From Allobosea thiooxidans (GTDB lineage: Bacteria > Pseudomonadota > Alphaproteobacteria > Rhizobiales > Beijerinckiaceae): a stretch of 64,000 bases of DNA. The stretch is from positions 1 through 64,000 of the forward strand of contig NZ_FUYX01000004.1 of NCBI RefSeq assembly GCF_900168195.1, written 5' to 3'. Both the position numbers and the translations under genes were made by a program. Below, in pieces: positions 1-7,769 of this stretch. The notes beneath the pieces are model-generated. The model did no database searches and was not told where the DNA came from. It saw nothing but the letters and a program-made list of their open reading frames with translations. The first letter of the stretch is position 1, and each line of letters begins with the position of its first letter.

Positions 1-1385
1 CCGGCCTGCAGCGCATAGATGTCGTAGTCGAAATTCGGGCCGTTGCGGAAGATCCCGCCCGGCCCGCCATCCTGGTTACCGTGCGTGCCGATGATCCGGG
101 CCCAGCCGGCCGAGGCATAGGAGCGATTGGCCGCCACCACGCTGTCGGGCAGGCGCACGACGGTGGTGCAGCGGAAGTTCTTCTCCGGATTCTTGCACCA
201 GATCGTGCGCTCCTCGGTGACGGGAGCGGTCTCGAGCGGACGCAATTCGCCCATGCGCTCATGCAGGCTGTCGATGATGGTGCGCCCGTAGATCAGCCCC
301 ATCGCCGGCAGCGCCGCATAGAGCGAGACCTCGCGGCGGTAGTCCGGGATCGGCGCCGGCGGCTGCGGGGTCGGGCCCGGGCCGGGCGGCGTCGGCTCAG
401 GCGGCGTCGGGCTGACAACCGAGCGCAGGTACCAGTTGTCCGGCCCCGAGGCATCGAAGCTGCCGCGATAGAGCGAATACTCATACGGACCGGCGACGAC
501 GGGGCGCCCCAGCGCGAAGGTGCCGGGAACGGTCGTTCCACCATTCTGCGCCTGGACCACGAGAATGCCGTTGCCCAGCGTGAGATCGCCCGGCCCGGTG
601 GTGTTCGAGACCAGCAAGGCCGAGCTGCCCGAGGCCACGCCCCCGTTGATGACGAGGCGGTCGGACGGCGACCCGTCGGTTCCGAGGAAGGTATTGAGGC
701 CGATCTGACCACCCGAGCCGATATAGTTCTGCGTGGTCAGCGTCTTGTAGCTGGCGAGGACAGCGGGGTCGCCACCCGGGGGCGTGAACTGGATCAGGCC
801 GGCATTGCTGGTGTTCTGGGTCACCGTGGAACTCGCTGTCACGGTCCAGCGGCTGGTCGGATCGATGCCGACATTGGTGACGTCGAAGGCCGCCCCGGTC
901 CAGCTCGAACCGGTCGAGAGATTGATGTTCGCCGTGCTCAGCGACTGAACCAACGCATCGCCGGTCAGCACGCTGCCGTTGGACGCGTCGAACTGCACCG
1001 CGGTGGGCTGAAAGCCGGCGCCGTTGTTGAAGGCCCGGAGCAGGAAGTTGCTTCCCGTAATCGTCGTGCCGCTGGCCGTCAGGTTGAGCGGGCCCTGGGC
1101 GATGACTGCGGTATCGGCGGTGCTGACGAGGCTGCCGCCCGTCAGGGTCACCGGAATGACCGCCGCCGGCGTCAGGTTGAGCGAGACGAGCCCCGCCGTC
1201 CCCGTCCCGGTCGCGAGCGTCGTCGTGTTGGTCAGGTCGATCGAGCCGAAGCCGCCATTGATGAACAGCGCGGCGCCTCCGCCCGATGTCGTGATGCGGG
1301 AATCGCGCCCGACGACGCGACCCTCCGAATCGACACGCACGCCGAAGGAGGTGGTGCCCGTCGTCGTGATCGTGTTGTCGGTCAT
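1..1385 (-). pseudogene. Autotransporter, second part: passenger and start of the translocator region (partial, frameshifted)
   Basis: Translating the minus strand from 1385 gives an uninterrupted frame that leaves the window. It is rich in Thr, Ser, Gly and Asn beta-helix-type sequence, typical of AidA/pertactin-like passengers. Near 350-430 comes a Pro-rich linker, followed by residues such as YGRTIIDSLHERMGE and GWARIIGTHGNQDGG, which resemble the junction to an autotransporter beta-barrel. There is no signal peptide. The frame is one base out of register with the signal-peptide-bearing upstream part, so the two together read as one surface protein (type V secretion, outer membrane) interrupted by a single-base frameshift. 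The ATG at 1385-1383 overlaps the upstream TGA as ATGA, so a two-gene reading is formally possible. It is unlikely, because this half could not be exported alone. The barrel itself is mostly outside the window. Confidence 0.7.
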
Positions 1386-2647
1386 GTCGACGAGGCCGCC
1401 AGGCCGGCGTCGACACCGGCTGCTGCGTTCGGGGTCGAGACGGTGATGGTCGTGCCGATGCTGGTGATCACGGCGCCAGCGCCTTGCGCCAGCAGCCCGC
1501 TGATCGGGATCGCGCTCGTCACCCCGAAGATCGACCCGACCTGACCGCTCGATGTGACCAGATTGTTGGTCAGAAGCGTGTAGGAGGTCGGGTTCTGCTC
1601 GGCGCTGATGTTGATGACGCTGCGTCCGGTCAGGGTGATGTTTCCGCTGGCGCGCGCCCAGGCACCCGCCGCCGCGTTCGGGCCGGTCACGGTCAGGTTA
1701 TCAAGCGTGATCGTGCCGTTGTTGAAAGCCGCGACACCCGTGCTTCCGGCCTGCCCTCCGACGCCGCTCGCGTTGAGGCTGATCGTCAATCCGCTGCCGA
1801 TCGCACCGGCAACAGTCGTGTTGTCGACGGAAACGCCGATGCTGCTCGTGGCATTCAGATTGAGCGTGGAGCCGGGAAGCAGCGTCACTTGCCCGCCATC
1901 ATGCAGGTAGACGCCCATCGCGCCGCGACCGTTCATCGAGACGGGAATGAGCGCGTCGGCAATGACGCGGCTGCCGGGACCGGATGCGCCAAGCCCCACG
2001 GCATTGAAAGCACCGGTTGCGATGCTTGTCCCAGCGTGAAGGTTGACGGTCCCGCCGGATTCGGCCACCGCACCATGCCCGGCCGAGACGTTCGGCGTGG
2101 AAGTGCCGGTATTATTGATCACCACATTGGTGGCGTCGATCGTACCGCCGATCGAGGCAAGGCCTGCACCTGTGCCGGTCGTGGTGATCGCCACTCCGTT
2201 GAGGGTGATGCCGCTGGCTGCCCCATTGGCCAACGCGGCGTGCCCGCCCTGCGTGAGGATGCTGACATTGCCGCTGGGCACCGTGATGGTGCCGCCCGCC
2301 GCCTGGAGTGCGTTGCCATTCAGGGTCTGCAAGGCGATGAGGCCCGGCGCAGGACCCAAAAGGCTGTCGAGCACCAGACTACCGCCGGTGACGTTCGTCG
2401 CATCGACGGCCAGACCGGTTTGGACGGCCGTGCCACCCAGGACGGTGGTGGTTCCGGTAGTGACATTTATCGTGGCGGTGATCGTAGGAGGGCTGGGCCC
2501 GATCGTCTGCGCGTGAACCGGACCTGCCAGCGCCAGCAAGACGAGCACCGAAACACCCGTCAGAAAGGGCGTCGCGGGCCGGCTCGCCCTCACACTCCCA
2601 AAGCACTCCTGAGCGAACGCCATACCAGTCCTCCGAGCAGAGAACAA
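1382..2647 (-). CDS. Autotransporter, N-terminal part with signal peptide (truncated by frameshift)
   Basis: This 421-residue product starts with an extended signal peptide: a charged n-region, a hydrophobic stretch around residues 30-46 (VSVLVLLALAGPVHAQ) and an AxA-type cleavage site. The rest is a low-complexity Thr/Gly/Asn/Ala beta-helical passenger with TGTGAG- and LNA-type repeats. A second possible start is the Met at residue 9. It stops with TGA at 1384-1382, while the same kind of sequence continues at once in the next frame, so I read this as the front half of a broken autotransporter adhesin. Alternatives are a sequencing error in a GC-rich run or phase variation. Confidence is high for the family and moderate for true disruption. 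Confidence 0.72.
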   Translation of the reverse strand: MFSARRTGMAFAQECFGSVRASRPATPFLTGVSVLVLLALAGPVHAQTIGPSPPTITATINVTTGTTTVLGGTAVQTGLAVDATNVTGGSLVLDSLLGPAPGLIALQTLNGNALQAAGGTITVPSGNVSILTQGGHAALANGAASGITLNGVAITTTGTGAGLASIGGTIDATNVVINNTGTSTPNVSAGHGAVAESGGTVNLHAGTSIATGAFNAVGLGASGPGSRVIADALIPVSMNGRGAMGVYLHDGGQVTLLPGSTLNLNATSSIGVSVDNTTVAGAIGSGLTISLNASGVGGQAGSTGVAAFNNGTITLDNLTVTGPNAAAGAWARASGNITLTGRSVINISAEQNPTSYTLLTNNLVTSSGQVGSIFGVTSAIPISGLLAQGAGAVITSIGTTITVSTPNAAAGVDAGLAASST

Positions 2648-2961
2648 AGACAGCAGCCATAGAAGTAGACTTCAGTATCTTCGCCGAAGCGAATCAACGC
2701 TGTCGACAGCGTGAAGACGAAAGAAGGAAGCGTCAATGACGCTCTCAGAATTCATTCACTCTGATTCAATTAAATGATTGCTACCGGCTACTATCCACGA
2801 AAAGCACAGCACGCGCTCACCAGCGCGCCTCTTCGCAAACCCGTGGACGGAGAGAGGAGCTTGCGGCCGCCTTGCTTCAGAGGGCATCGCCTTTCCGAGA
2901 TCGGCCGGGGCCGCGGCGAACCGCCGCCGCCCGGCGCAACGCTCTTAATTTTCTGAAAGAA
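2648..2961. other. Intergenic region between autotransporter and tRNA-His
   Basis: I see no convincing gene in this roughly 310-base gap. The half next to the autotransporter (about 2740-2790) is AT-rich relative to the surroundings and is the likely promoter region for that gene. It includes a GATTC site at 2762, a GANTC target of CcrM-type methylation. The other half is GC-rich and featureless. Short frames on both strands here overlap each other and look like chance. Confidence 0.4.
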
Positions 2962-3038
2962 TGGTACAGCCACCCCGGCTCGAACGGGGGACCTCTAGAT
3001 CCACAATCTAGCGCTCTAACCAACTGAGCTATGGCTGC
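2962..3038 (-). tRNA. tRNA-His (anticodon GTG)
   Basis: The minus strand folds as a complete cloverleaf. The acceptor 5' side GCAGCCA (3038-3032) pairs with TGGCTGT. There is a standard D arm (GCTCAGTTGG), an anticodon stem CTAGA/TCTAG with loop TTGTGGA (anticodon GTG, histidine), a T arm with TTCGAGC and an encoded CCA at 2964-2962. The discriminator is A73 and base 72 is U, giving a G1-U72 pair in place of the usual G-1:C73 arrangement. This matches the alphaproteobacterial tRNA-His form, in which U72, A73 and the anticodon are the identity elements described for Caulobacter HisRS. A genomic G precedes G1, but it would face A73. Confidence 0.95.
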
Positions 3039-3185
3039 CCAAACCTGGGCGTGACGACCGGCCGCCTCGGCGGGGGGCGTCAGCGGCGCGGACCCTAGTG
3101 CCGGCGCCCCGCTTTTGCAACTGCGTAATTCAACTCCGTCACCGGAATTTCGATACCGCCCGAATCGACGCAGCAGAGGCGGTCG

Positions 3186-4013
3186 TCAGTCCTTGCGAAG
3201 CGCCGCGTTGGCGATGCGCGCCAGCTCCCTCAGATGCTCGGCATAGGATTCGTAGCTGCGCCGAACGGCCTTGGCCTGGAGCGTGATGGCTTCCGAGGCG
3301 CTACTGGTGCGTGCCAGCGTCTGCGCCTCGCCCAGCGTCGCCTCGAGCTCGGCGCAGGCATGGTCGAGCATGCGCGCCTGCAGCGCTCCGAAGGCCCGCG
3401 CCATGGTCAGCGTCTGGCTCATCACCGTCGCGGTCGTGACAGTCGCTACTTCCGGCGGGCGGGGCAGCGGCACCGATTCGAGCGAAGGCGCGACGGCAGC
3501 GGCAGAGGTCTCGGCCCTGGCGGCGGGCGCCGGCTGGGCGGGCGGCTGCGGCGTGGCGAGCGGCTTCGGGCTCGCTGCCGCGGCGCCGGACACGGCCTTG
3601 GCGGGAGCAGAGGCCTTGGCAGGCGCGGAAGCCACGGGCTCCGCCACCTTGTGCTTCGCAGCGATCTTCGGCGCCGGGACTTTCGCGACCGGCTTCTCGC
3701 GCCGAACCTTGGCGGCAGCGATCTTCTTCACCGGCTTCGGCGCCGTTGAGCTGGAAGCGGCCTTGGCGGGCGCGGCGGCAGGCGCCGGCGGAACGACAGG
3801 CGACGACATAGCGGTTGCCGGCCTGGTCGCGACCGGCCTGGCGGCGACAGCGGGGCTCGCGGACGCTTCCGCCGGCGGCGCCTTGGCCGGAGCCGGGTTG
3901 GCCACCGGCGGCTTGGCGGCAGCGGTCTCGGCGGACGGCGAGGACAGCGCCTTCACCGGCGACAGGCTGACCGGGGCCTTGGATTTCGTCCTGGTCGGGG
4001 CAGGCTTGACCAT
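3186..4013 (-). CDS. Phasin-type protein with long Ala/Pro/Lys-rich N-terminus
   Basis: The first about 185 of 275 residues are low-complexity Ala/Pro/Lys/Val sequence of the AKVPAPKIAAK kind. The C-terminal about 85 residues are a predicted amphipathic helix bundle (TMARAFGALQARMLDHACAE ... SYESYAEHLRELARIANAA) resembling the phasin_2 family, which coats polyhydroxyalkanoate granules. It lies downstream of a clear phasin on the same strand but is separated from it by a strong hairpin plus T-run, so it may be transcribed partly by read-through. The basic Lys/Ala/Pro tail recalls PhaM/PhaF-like proteins that bind DNA as well as granules; that link is inference. There is no signal peptide, so it is cytoplasmic. 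Confidence 0.6.
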   Translation of the reverse strand: MVKPAPTRTKSKAPVSLSPVKALSSPSAETAAAKPPVANPAPAKAPPAEASASPAVAARPVATRPATAMSSPVVPPAPAAAPAKAASSSTAPKPVKKIAAAKVRREKPVAKVPAPKIAAKHKVAEPVASAPAKASAPAKAVSGAAAASPKPLATPQPPAQPAPAARAETSAAAVAPSLESVPLPRPPEVATVTTATVMSQTLTMARAFGALQARMLDHACAELEATLGEAQTLARTSSASEAITLQAKAVRRSYESYAEHLRELARIANAALRKD

Positions 4014-4095
4014 GGCGGCTCTCCTTCAACGGCAAGCGCGAAGGCCGGGCCCAAAGACCCGGCCGGGACAATCATGGATCGCCGGCGTCGCGAAT

Positions 4096-4118
4096 CAAAA
4101 AGGGGCTCAACGCCCCTT
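4096..4118 (-). terminator. Rho-independent terminator of the phasin gene
   Basis: On the minus strand AAGGGGC pairs with GCCCCTT across a GTTGA loop and is followed by a run of T (the A-run at 4097-4101). The phasin stop codon TGA at 4109-4107 lies in the loop, so termination occurs immediately after translation ends. Confidence 0.8.
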
Positions 4119-4502
4119 CGTCGCCTTGCTGACGGTTTCGGCCGCCTTCGCCGCAGCGTCCTGGGCAGCGGCGCCCAGGTCCTTGAGCTGGTTCTGGAAC
4201 GAGGCGACCTGCGACTTCAGGAAATCGGACTGATGCTGCATGACCTCAGCGAGGTCCTTGGACTGCACCAGCTTCTGAGCGAAATCGAAGGCCGCGGCGA
4301 CGTTGCTCTCGGCATAGGCGATGGCCTTGCGGGTCGCTTCCTGCGTGTTGGCGCGGGCGCTCTCGGCCGAGCCATGGGCGCTGTCCACAGCCTTCTGGGC
4401 CGCACCGATGAAGCCGTCGAAGGCCTTGCGGGCCTGCTCGACGCTACGCTCGGCGAATTCGCGCATCTCCGTCGGCACTTCGTAAGGCTGCTTGCCGTTC
4501 AT
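4107..4502 (-). CDS. Phasin (PHA granule-associated protein)
   Basis: The protein has 131 residues, nearly all amphipathic helix with heptad-like spacing and no signal peptide. Segments such as MREFAERSVEQARKAFDGFI and ATRKAIAYAESNVAAAFDFA are characteristic of alphaproteobacterial phasins (phasin_2, PhaP type). Such proteins coat the surface of polyhydroxybutyrate granules and set their number and size. The start ATG at 4502 is preceded by a near-perfect Shine-Dalgarno sequence AAGGAGGG. The promoter region carries two TGC-N3-GCA motifs that fit the PhaR repressor, which is titrated away by PHB granules in Paracoccus. A terminator follows directly. Confidence 0.85.
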   Translation of the reverse strand: MNGKQPYEVPTEMREFAERSVEQARKAFDGFIGAAQKAVDSAHGSAESARANTQEATRKAIAYAESNVAAAFDFAQKLVQSKDLAEVMQHQSDFLKSQVASFQNQLKDLGAAAQDAAAKAAETVSKATKGR

Positions 4503-4541
4503 GAAACCCTCCTTCTCTCGCGACCCGTCCCTAATTTATTG

Positions 4542-4569
4542 TGCAATGCAATATCATTGTTGCAGTGCA
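4542..4569 (-). promoter_or_regulatory. Two candidate PhaR operator motifs upstream of the phasin gene
   Basis: TGCAATGCA at 4542-4550 and TGCAGTGCA at 4561-4569 are two copies of TGC-N3-GCA, 19 bases apart start to start. They lie in an AT-rich patch about 40-70 bases upstream of the phasin start codon. PhaR of Paracoccus binds closely similar TGC/GCA-rich sites at phaP and phaR promoters, so these are plausible repressor sites. No phaR gene is in the window. Confidence 0.6.
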
Positions 4570-4724
4570 GTGACAACAGCACGCCTCGCGGCGCCCGGGC
4601 CCATGTTAACGCTGTTTGGAGGAGAAGCGGGAGAGCGATCTTTGGTTCCATGGATTCGCCGCCGTTTGGGAGCTATTAAAGTTTTGTTAGGCATAACGGG
4701 CGCGGATCGAACGAGCAGGCAGGC

Positions 4725-7589
4725 ATGAGCGAAGCCGGACAGGACTGGGCGCGACGGGGCGCGGCGGCGGCCGAGGACGCCGCCCTTGCGTCCTTTGCGG
4801 CAGGCGGCGCGCTGCTGCTCTGGGACCCCGTCAACGGCCGGCCGGGCTTCCTCAACGCCGCCGGGCAGGCGCTGCTCGGCCAGGATGAGGCACGAATCAG
4901 TTTACCGGCGCAAGCCCGGCAGCGCCTCGACGCACTGGCTGGCGGGCTGGCCTCGACGGCGGGTATCCGGCTCGAAAGGCTGCGACTCGCGCCCGGCTTC
5001 GCCGCCGTGCCCGTGACCTGCGGCTGCAAGCTGCTCGCCCTGCCGGATGGCGGCACCGTGCTGGCGATCGCCATCCCGGCGGCGGAGCTGCGGCGCCTCG
5101 GAATCACCCCTGCACCGGAAACGGCCCGGCCGACGCCGGCGCCCGAACCCACTCGCGACGAACCCGCGCCGGTGAAACCGGCCGTGATTCGCTTCCTCTG
5201 GCAGAGCGGCGACGACGGACGCCTGACGACGCTCTCCGACAACGTCACCGCCTTCACGGGCGCCGCGGCGGCCAACCTGATCGGCCGGCGCTGGCACGAC
5301 CTGCTCGGCTCGACGATTCTCGACCGTGACGGCGGCCTGCTCGACCGGCTTGCCGGCACCGCGACCTGGAGCGGCCACGACCTGCTCTGGCGCACCGACA
5401 CGCCCGGCGAAGCGGTGCGGGTCGAGCTTTCGGGCGTGCCGGTTCTCGACGCTGCGCGCGCTCTCACCGGGTTTCGCGGCTTCGGCGTCGCCCGGTTGAA
5501 CGAGCGCGAGCCCTTCCCCTCGGAGGCCGAAACCGGGCCGCCGGCGGCGATCGACGCCGCGGCGGAGAATGATCCGACCCCGGACGAACGGCCCGAAGCG
5601 GAGTCCTCTTCCCTCGCCGAGCCGATTTCCAGCAAGGACGATGCCGAGCCGCAGGCCCCGCAGGCCCCGCAGGACGATGCCGGACGGAAAGCCAGCGCCA
5701 CCGAGAGCGAGCCATCCGCGTCCGTCGACAGCGACAGCGTCGAGGATCAGCCGCAGGAACCGCCGGCCGAGGCCTCGCCGACCGCGAGCGCGGAGCCGAA
5801 GGGCGACAACATCGTTCCGCTGCGCAATGGCGGCCAGCTCGCCGCGCTGCGCCCCGTGCTGGAGCCGTCGAAGCCGCATCTGAGCTCGGCCGAGCGCAAC
5901 GCGTTCCGCGAGATCGCCAAGGCCCTGGGGGCGCGGCTCGCCGGCGACGACGAGCCGGCCAGCCCGCGTCTGCCGCCGGTCGCACCGCTGCAGGTGAAGG
6001 AGCGCGACGCCGCGGAAGCGGAGCCGGACGCCGCATTGCCGGCGCGCCAGCGCAATTCCCACGCCGACGTCCTCGATCGCCTGCCGATCGCCGTATTGGT
6101 CAATCGCGGCGACGAGGCGCTCTACGCCAACCGCACGCTGCTCGACCTGCTCGATTTCGCCGACCTCGCCGACCTGAAGGCGGGGGGCCAGGTCAGCCGC
6201 CTGATCAAGGAGGTCTCGCGCGCCGAGGGCGGAGCGATGACGCTGATCGACCGCCTCGGCCATCTCGTCGAGGTCGATGCGGTTCTCTCCAGCGTCCACT
6301 GGCAGGACGAGCCGGCGACGCTGATGGCATTCCGCCATCCCGCCGGCGGCGGCGAGGTCCAGGTCCTGACGCCGGAAGAGGCCGAGGAAGCGGAGCTTGC
6401 CGCCGAGTTTGCTGCCGAGGAAGCCGAATCGGCGGCACGCGTCGAAGCGCTGCGGCTGGATGCCGAAGCCCGCGACGCCCGCATCGCCGAGCTGACCGCC
6501 ATGCTCGACACCGCGACGGACGGCGTCGTCACCATCGACGACAGCGGTCGCATCCTGTCGCTGAACAAGACCGCCGAGGCGCTGTTCGGCTATGACCAGC
6601 GCGAGGTCACGGGTGAGCTCTTCACGCTGCTCTTCGCGGGCGAGAGCCATGCACCGGCTCTCGACTATCTCGAAGGGCTAAAGGGCGGCGGCGTCGCCTC
6701 GGTACTCAACGACGGGCGCGAGGTCGTCGGCCGCGTGCGCCAGGGCGGCAAGATCCCGCTCTTCATGACGATGGGCGAGATCTCCCATGGCGCGGAGCGG
6801 CGCTTCTGCGCGGTGCTGCGCGACATCACCGCCTGGAAGAAGACCGAGGGCGAGCTCGTCGACGCGCGCAAGGCCGCCGAGATGGCGAGCGCTCAGAAAT
6901 CCGACGTACTGGCCAAGATCAGCCATGAGATCCGCACGCCTCTCAACGCCATCATCGGGTTCGCCGAGGTGATGGCGGAAGAGCGCTTCGGGCCGATCGC
7001 CAACGAGCGCTACAAGGAATATCTGCGCGACATCCACCAGTCGGGCGGCTACGTCATTAGCCTGGTCAACGATCTGCTCGACCTCGCCAAGATCGAGGCC
7101 GGCAAGCTCGAGCTCGACTTCGTCGGCGTCAATCTGAACGAGATCGCGCTCTCGACGGTCGCGCTGCTGCAGCCGGAAGCGCAGCGCGGGCGCGTGGTGC
7201 TGCGCTCGGGGCTGTCACCGAAGCTGCCGCCGGTCGTCGCCGACGAACGCTCGATCCGCCAGATCGCGATCAACCTGCTCTCGAATGCGGTGAAGTTCAC
7301 CGATGCCGGCGGGCAGGTCATCATCTCGACGGCTCTCGGCGATCAGGGAGAGGCGATCCTGCGGGTGCGCGACACCGGCATCGGCATGGACGACGACGAG
7401 CTCAAGCTCGCCCTCGAACCCTTCCGGCAGGTGCCGACGACGCGTCGCTCGGGCGGCACGGGCCTGGGCCTGCCGCTGACCAAGGCGCTCGTCGAGGCCA
7501 ACCGTGCCGCCATGTCGATCACCAGCGTCAAGAAGGAAGGCACGCTGGTCGAGATCACCTTCCCGCCCCAGCGCGTGCTGGCGAGCTGA
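4725..7589 (+). CDS. PAS-domain sensor histidine kinase, PdhS/PleC/DivJ-like
   Basis: A 954-residue kinase without a signal peptide or clear transmembrane segment. After an N-terminal domain and a long acidic Glu/Pro/Ala-rich linker (about residues 255-370), there is a PAS-like segment near 445-540. A clear PAS domain follows near 590-710 (TDGVVTIDDSGRILSLNKTA). Then come a coiled linker, the phospho-acceptor box around His734 (ISHEIRTPLNAIIGFAEVM) and a HATPase domain with N box (NLLSNAVKF), G1 (DTGIGM) and G2 (GGTGLGLPL). The ERYKEYLRDIHQSG stretch after the H box is typical of the DivJ/PleC/PdhS kinases that control DivK phosphorylation and asymmetric division. Lack of membrane segments fits PdhS, a soluble polar kinase in Brucella. 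The exact orthologue is not settled. Confidence 0.75.
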   Translation: MSEAGQDWARRGAAAAEDAALASFAAGGALLLWDPVNGRPGFLNAAGQALLGQDEARISLPAQARQRLDALAGGLASTAGIRLERLRLAPGFAAVPVTCGCKLLALPDGGTVLAIAIPAAELRRLGITPAPETARPTPAPEPTRDEPAPVKPAVIRFLWQSGDDGRLTTLSDNVTAFTGAAAANLIGRRWHDLLGSTILDRDGGLLDRLAGTATWSGHDLLWRTDTPGEAVRVELSGVPVLDAARALTGFRGFGVARLNEREPFPSEAETGPPAAIDAAAENDPTPDERPEAESSSLAEPISSKDDAEPQAPQAPQDDAGRKASATESEPSASVDSDSVEDQPQEPPAEASPTASAEPKGDNIVPLRNGGQLAALRPVLEPSKPHLSSAERNAFREIAKALGARLAGDDEPASPRLPPVAPLQVKERDAAEAEPDAALPARQRNSHADVLDRLPIAVLVNRGDEALYANRTLLDLLDFADLADLKAGGQVSRLIKEVSRAEGGAMTLIDRLGHLVEVDAVLSSVHWQDEPATLMAFRHPAGGGEVQVLTPEEAEEAELAAEFAAEEAESAARVEALRLDAEARDARIAELTAMLDTATDGVVTIDDSGRILSLNKTAEALFGYDQREVTGELFTLLFAGESHAPALDYLEGLKGGGVASVLNDGREVVGRVRQGGKIPLFMTMGEISHGAERRFCAVLRDITAWKKTEGELVDARKAAEMASAQKSDVLAKISHEIRTPLNAIIGFAEVMAEERFGPIANERYKEYLRDIHQSGGYVISLVNDLLDLAKIEAGKLELDFVGVNLNEIALSTVALLQPEAQRGRVVLRSGLSPKLPPVVADERSIRQIAINLLSNAVKFTDAGGQVIISTALGDQGEAILRVRDTGIGMDDDELKLALEPFRQVPTTRRSGGTGLGLPLTKALVEANRAAMSITSVKKEGTLVEITFPPQRVLAS

Positions 7590-7769
7590 GGCGGCGGGAT
7601 CCCCGTTCGCCCTGCCGGCAACGGCGCCGCCGGACGGCATCGCCGAGAGATGCCCTTTGGGCAACGCCCTTCCCATACCCCGTCCTGGATGATATCGGAC
7701 GCGTAGCGCGACCCCCACCCGGAAGCCGAAGAGGCCTCTCCGAGAGCGAGGATATCCACGCGTCGCATC

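Noticed and set aside
81-1544. A 487-codon plus-strand frame
   Set aside because: It is the exact reverse frame of the autotransporter passenger, which has recognisable beta-helix and translocator-linker sequence on the minus strand.
2774-2973. Two 60-codon frames on opposite strands upstream of tRNA-His
   Set aside because: They are near-complementary shadows of each other, without signal peptide, domain or ribosome-binding site.
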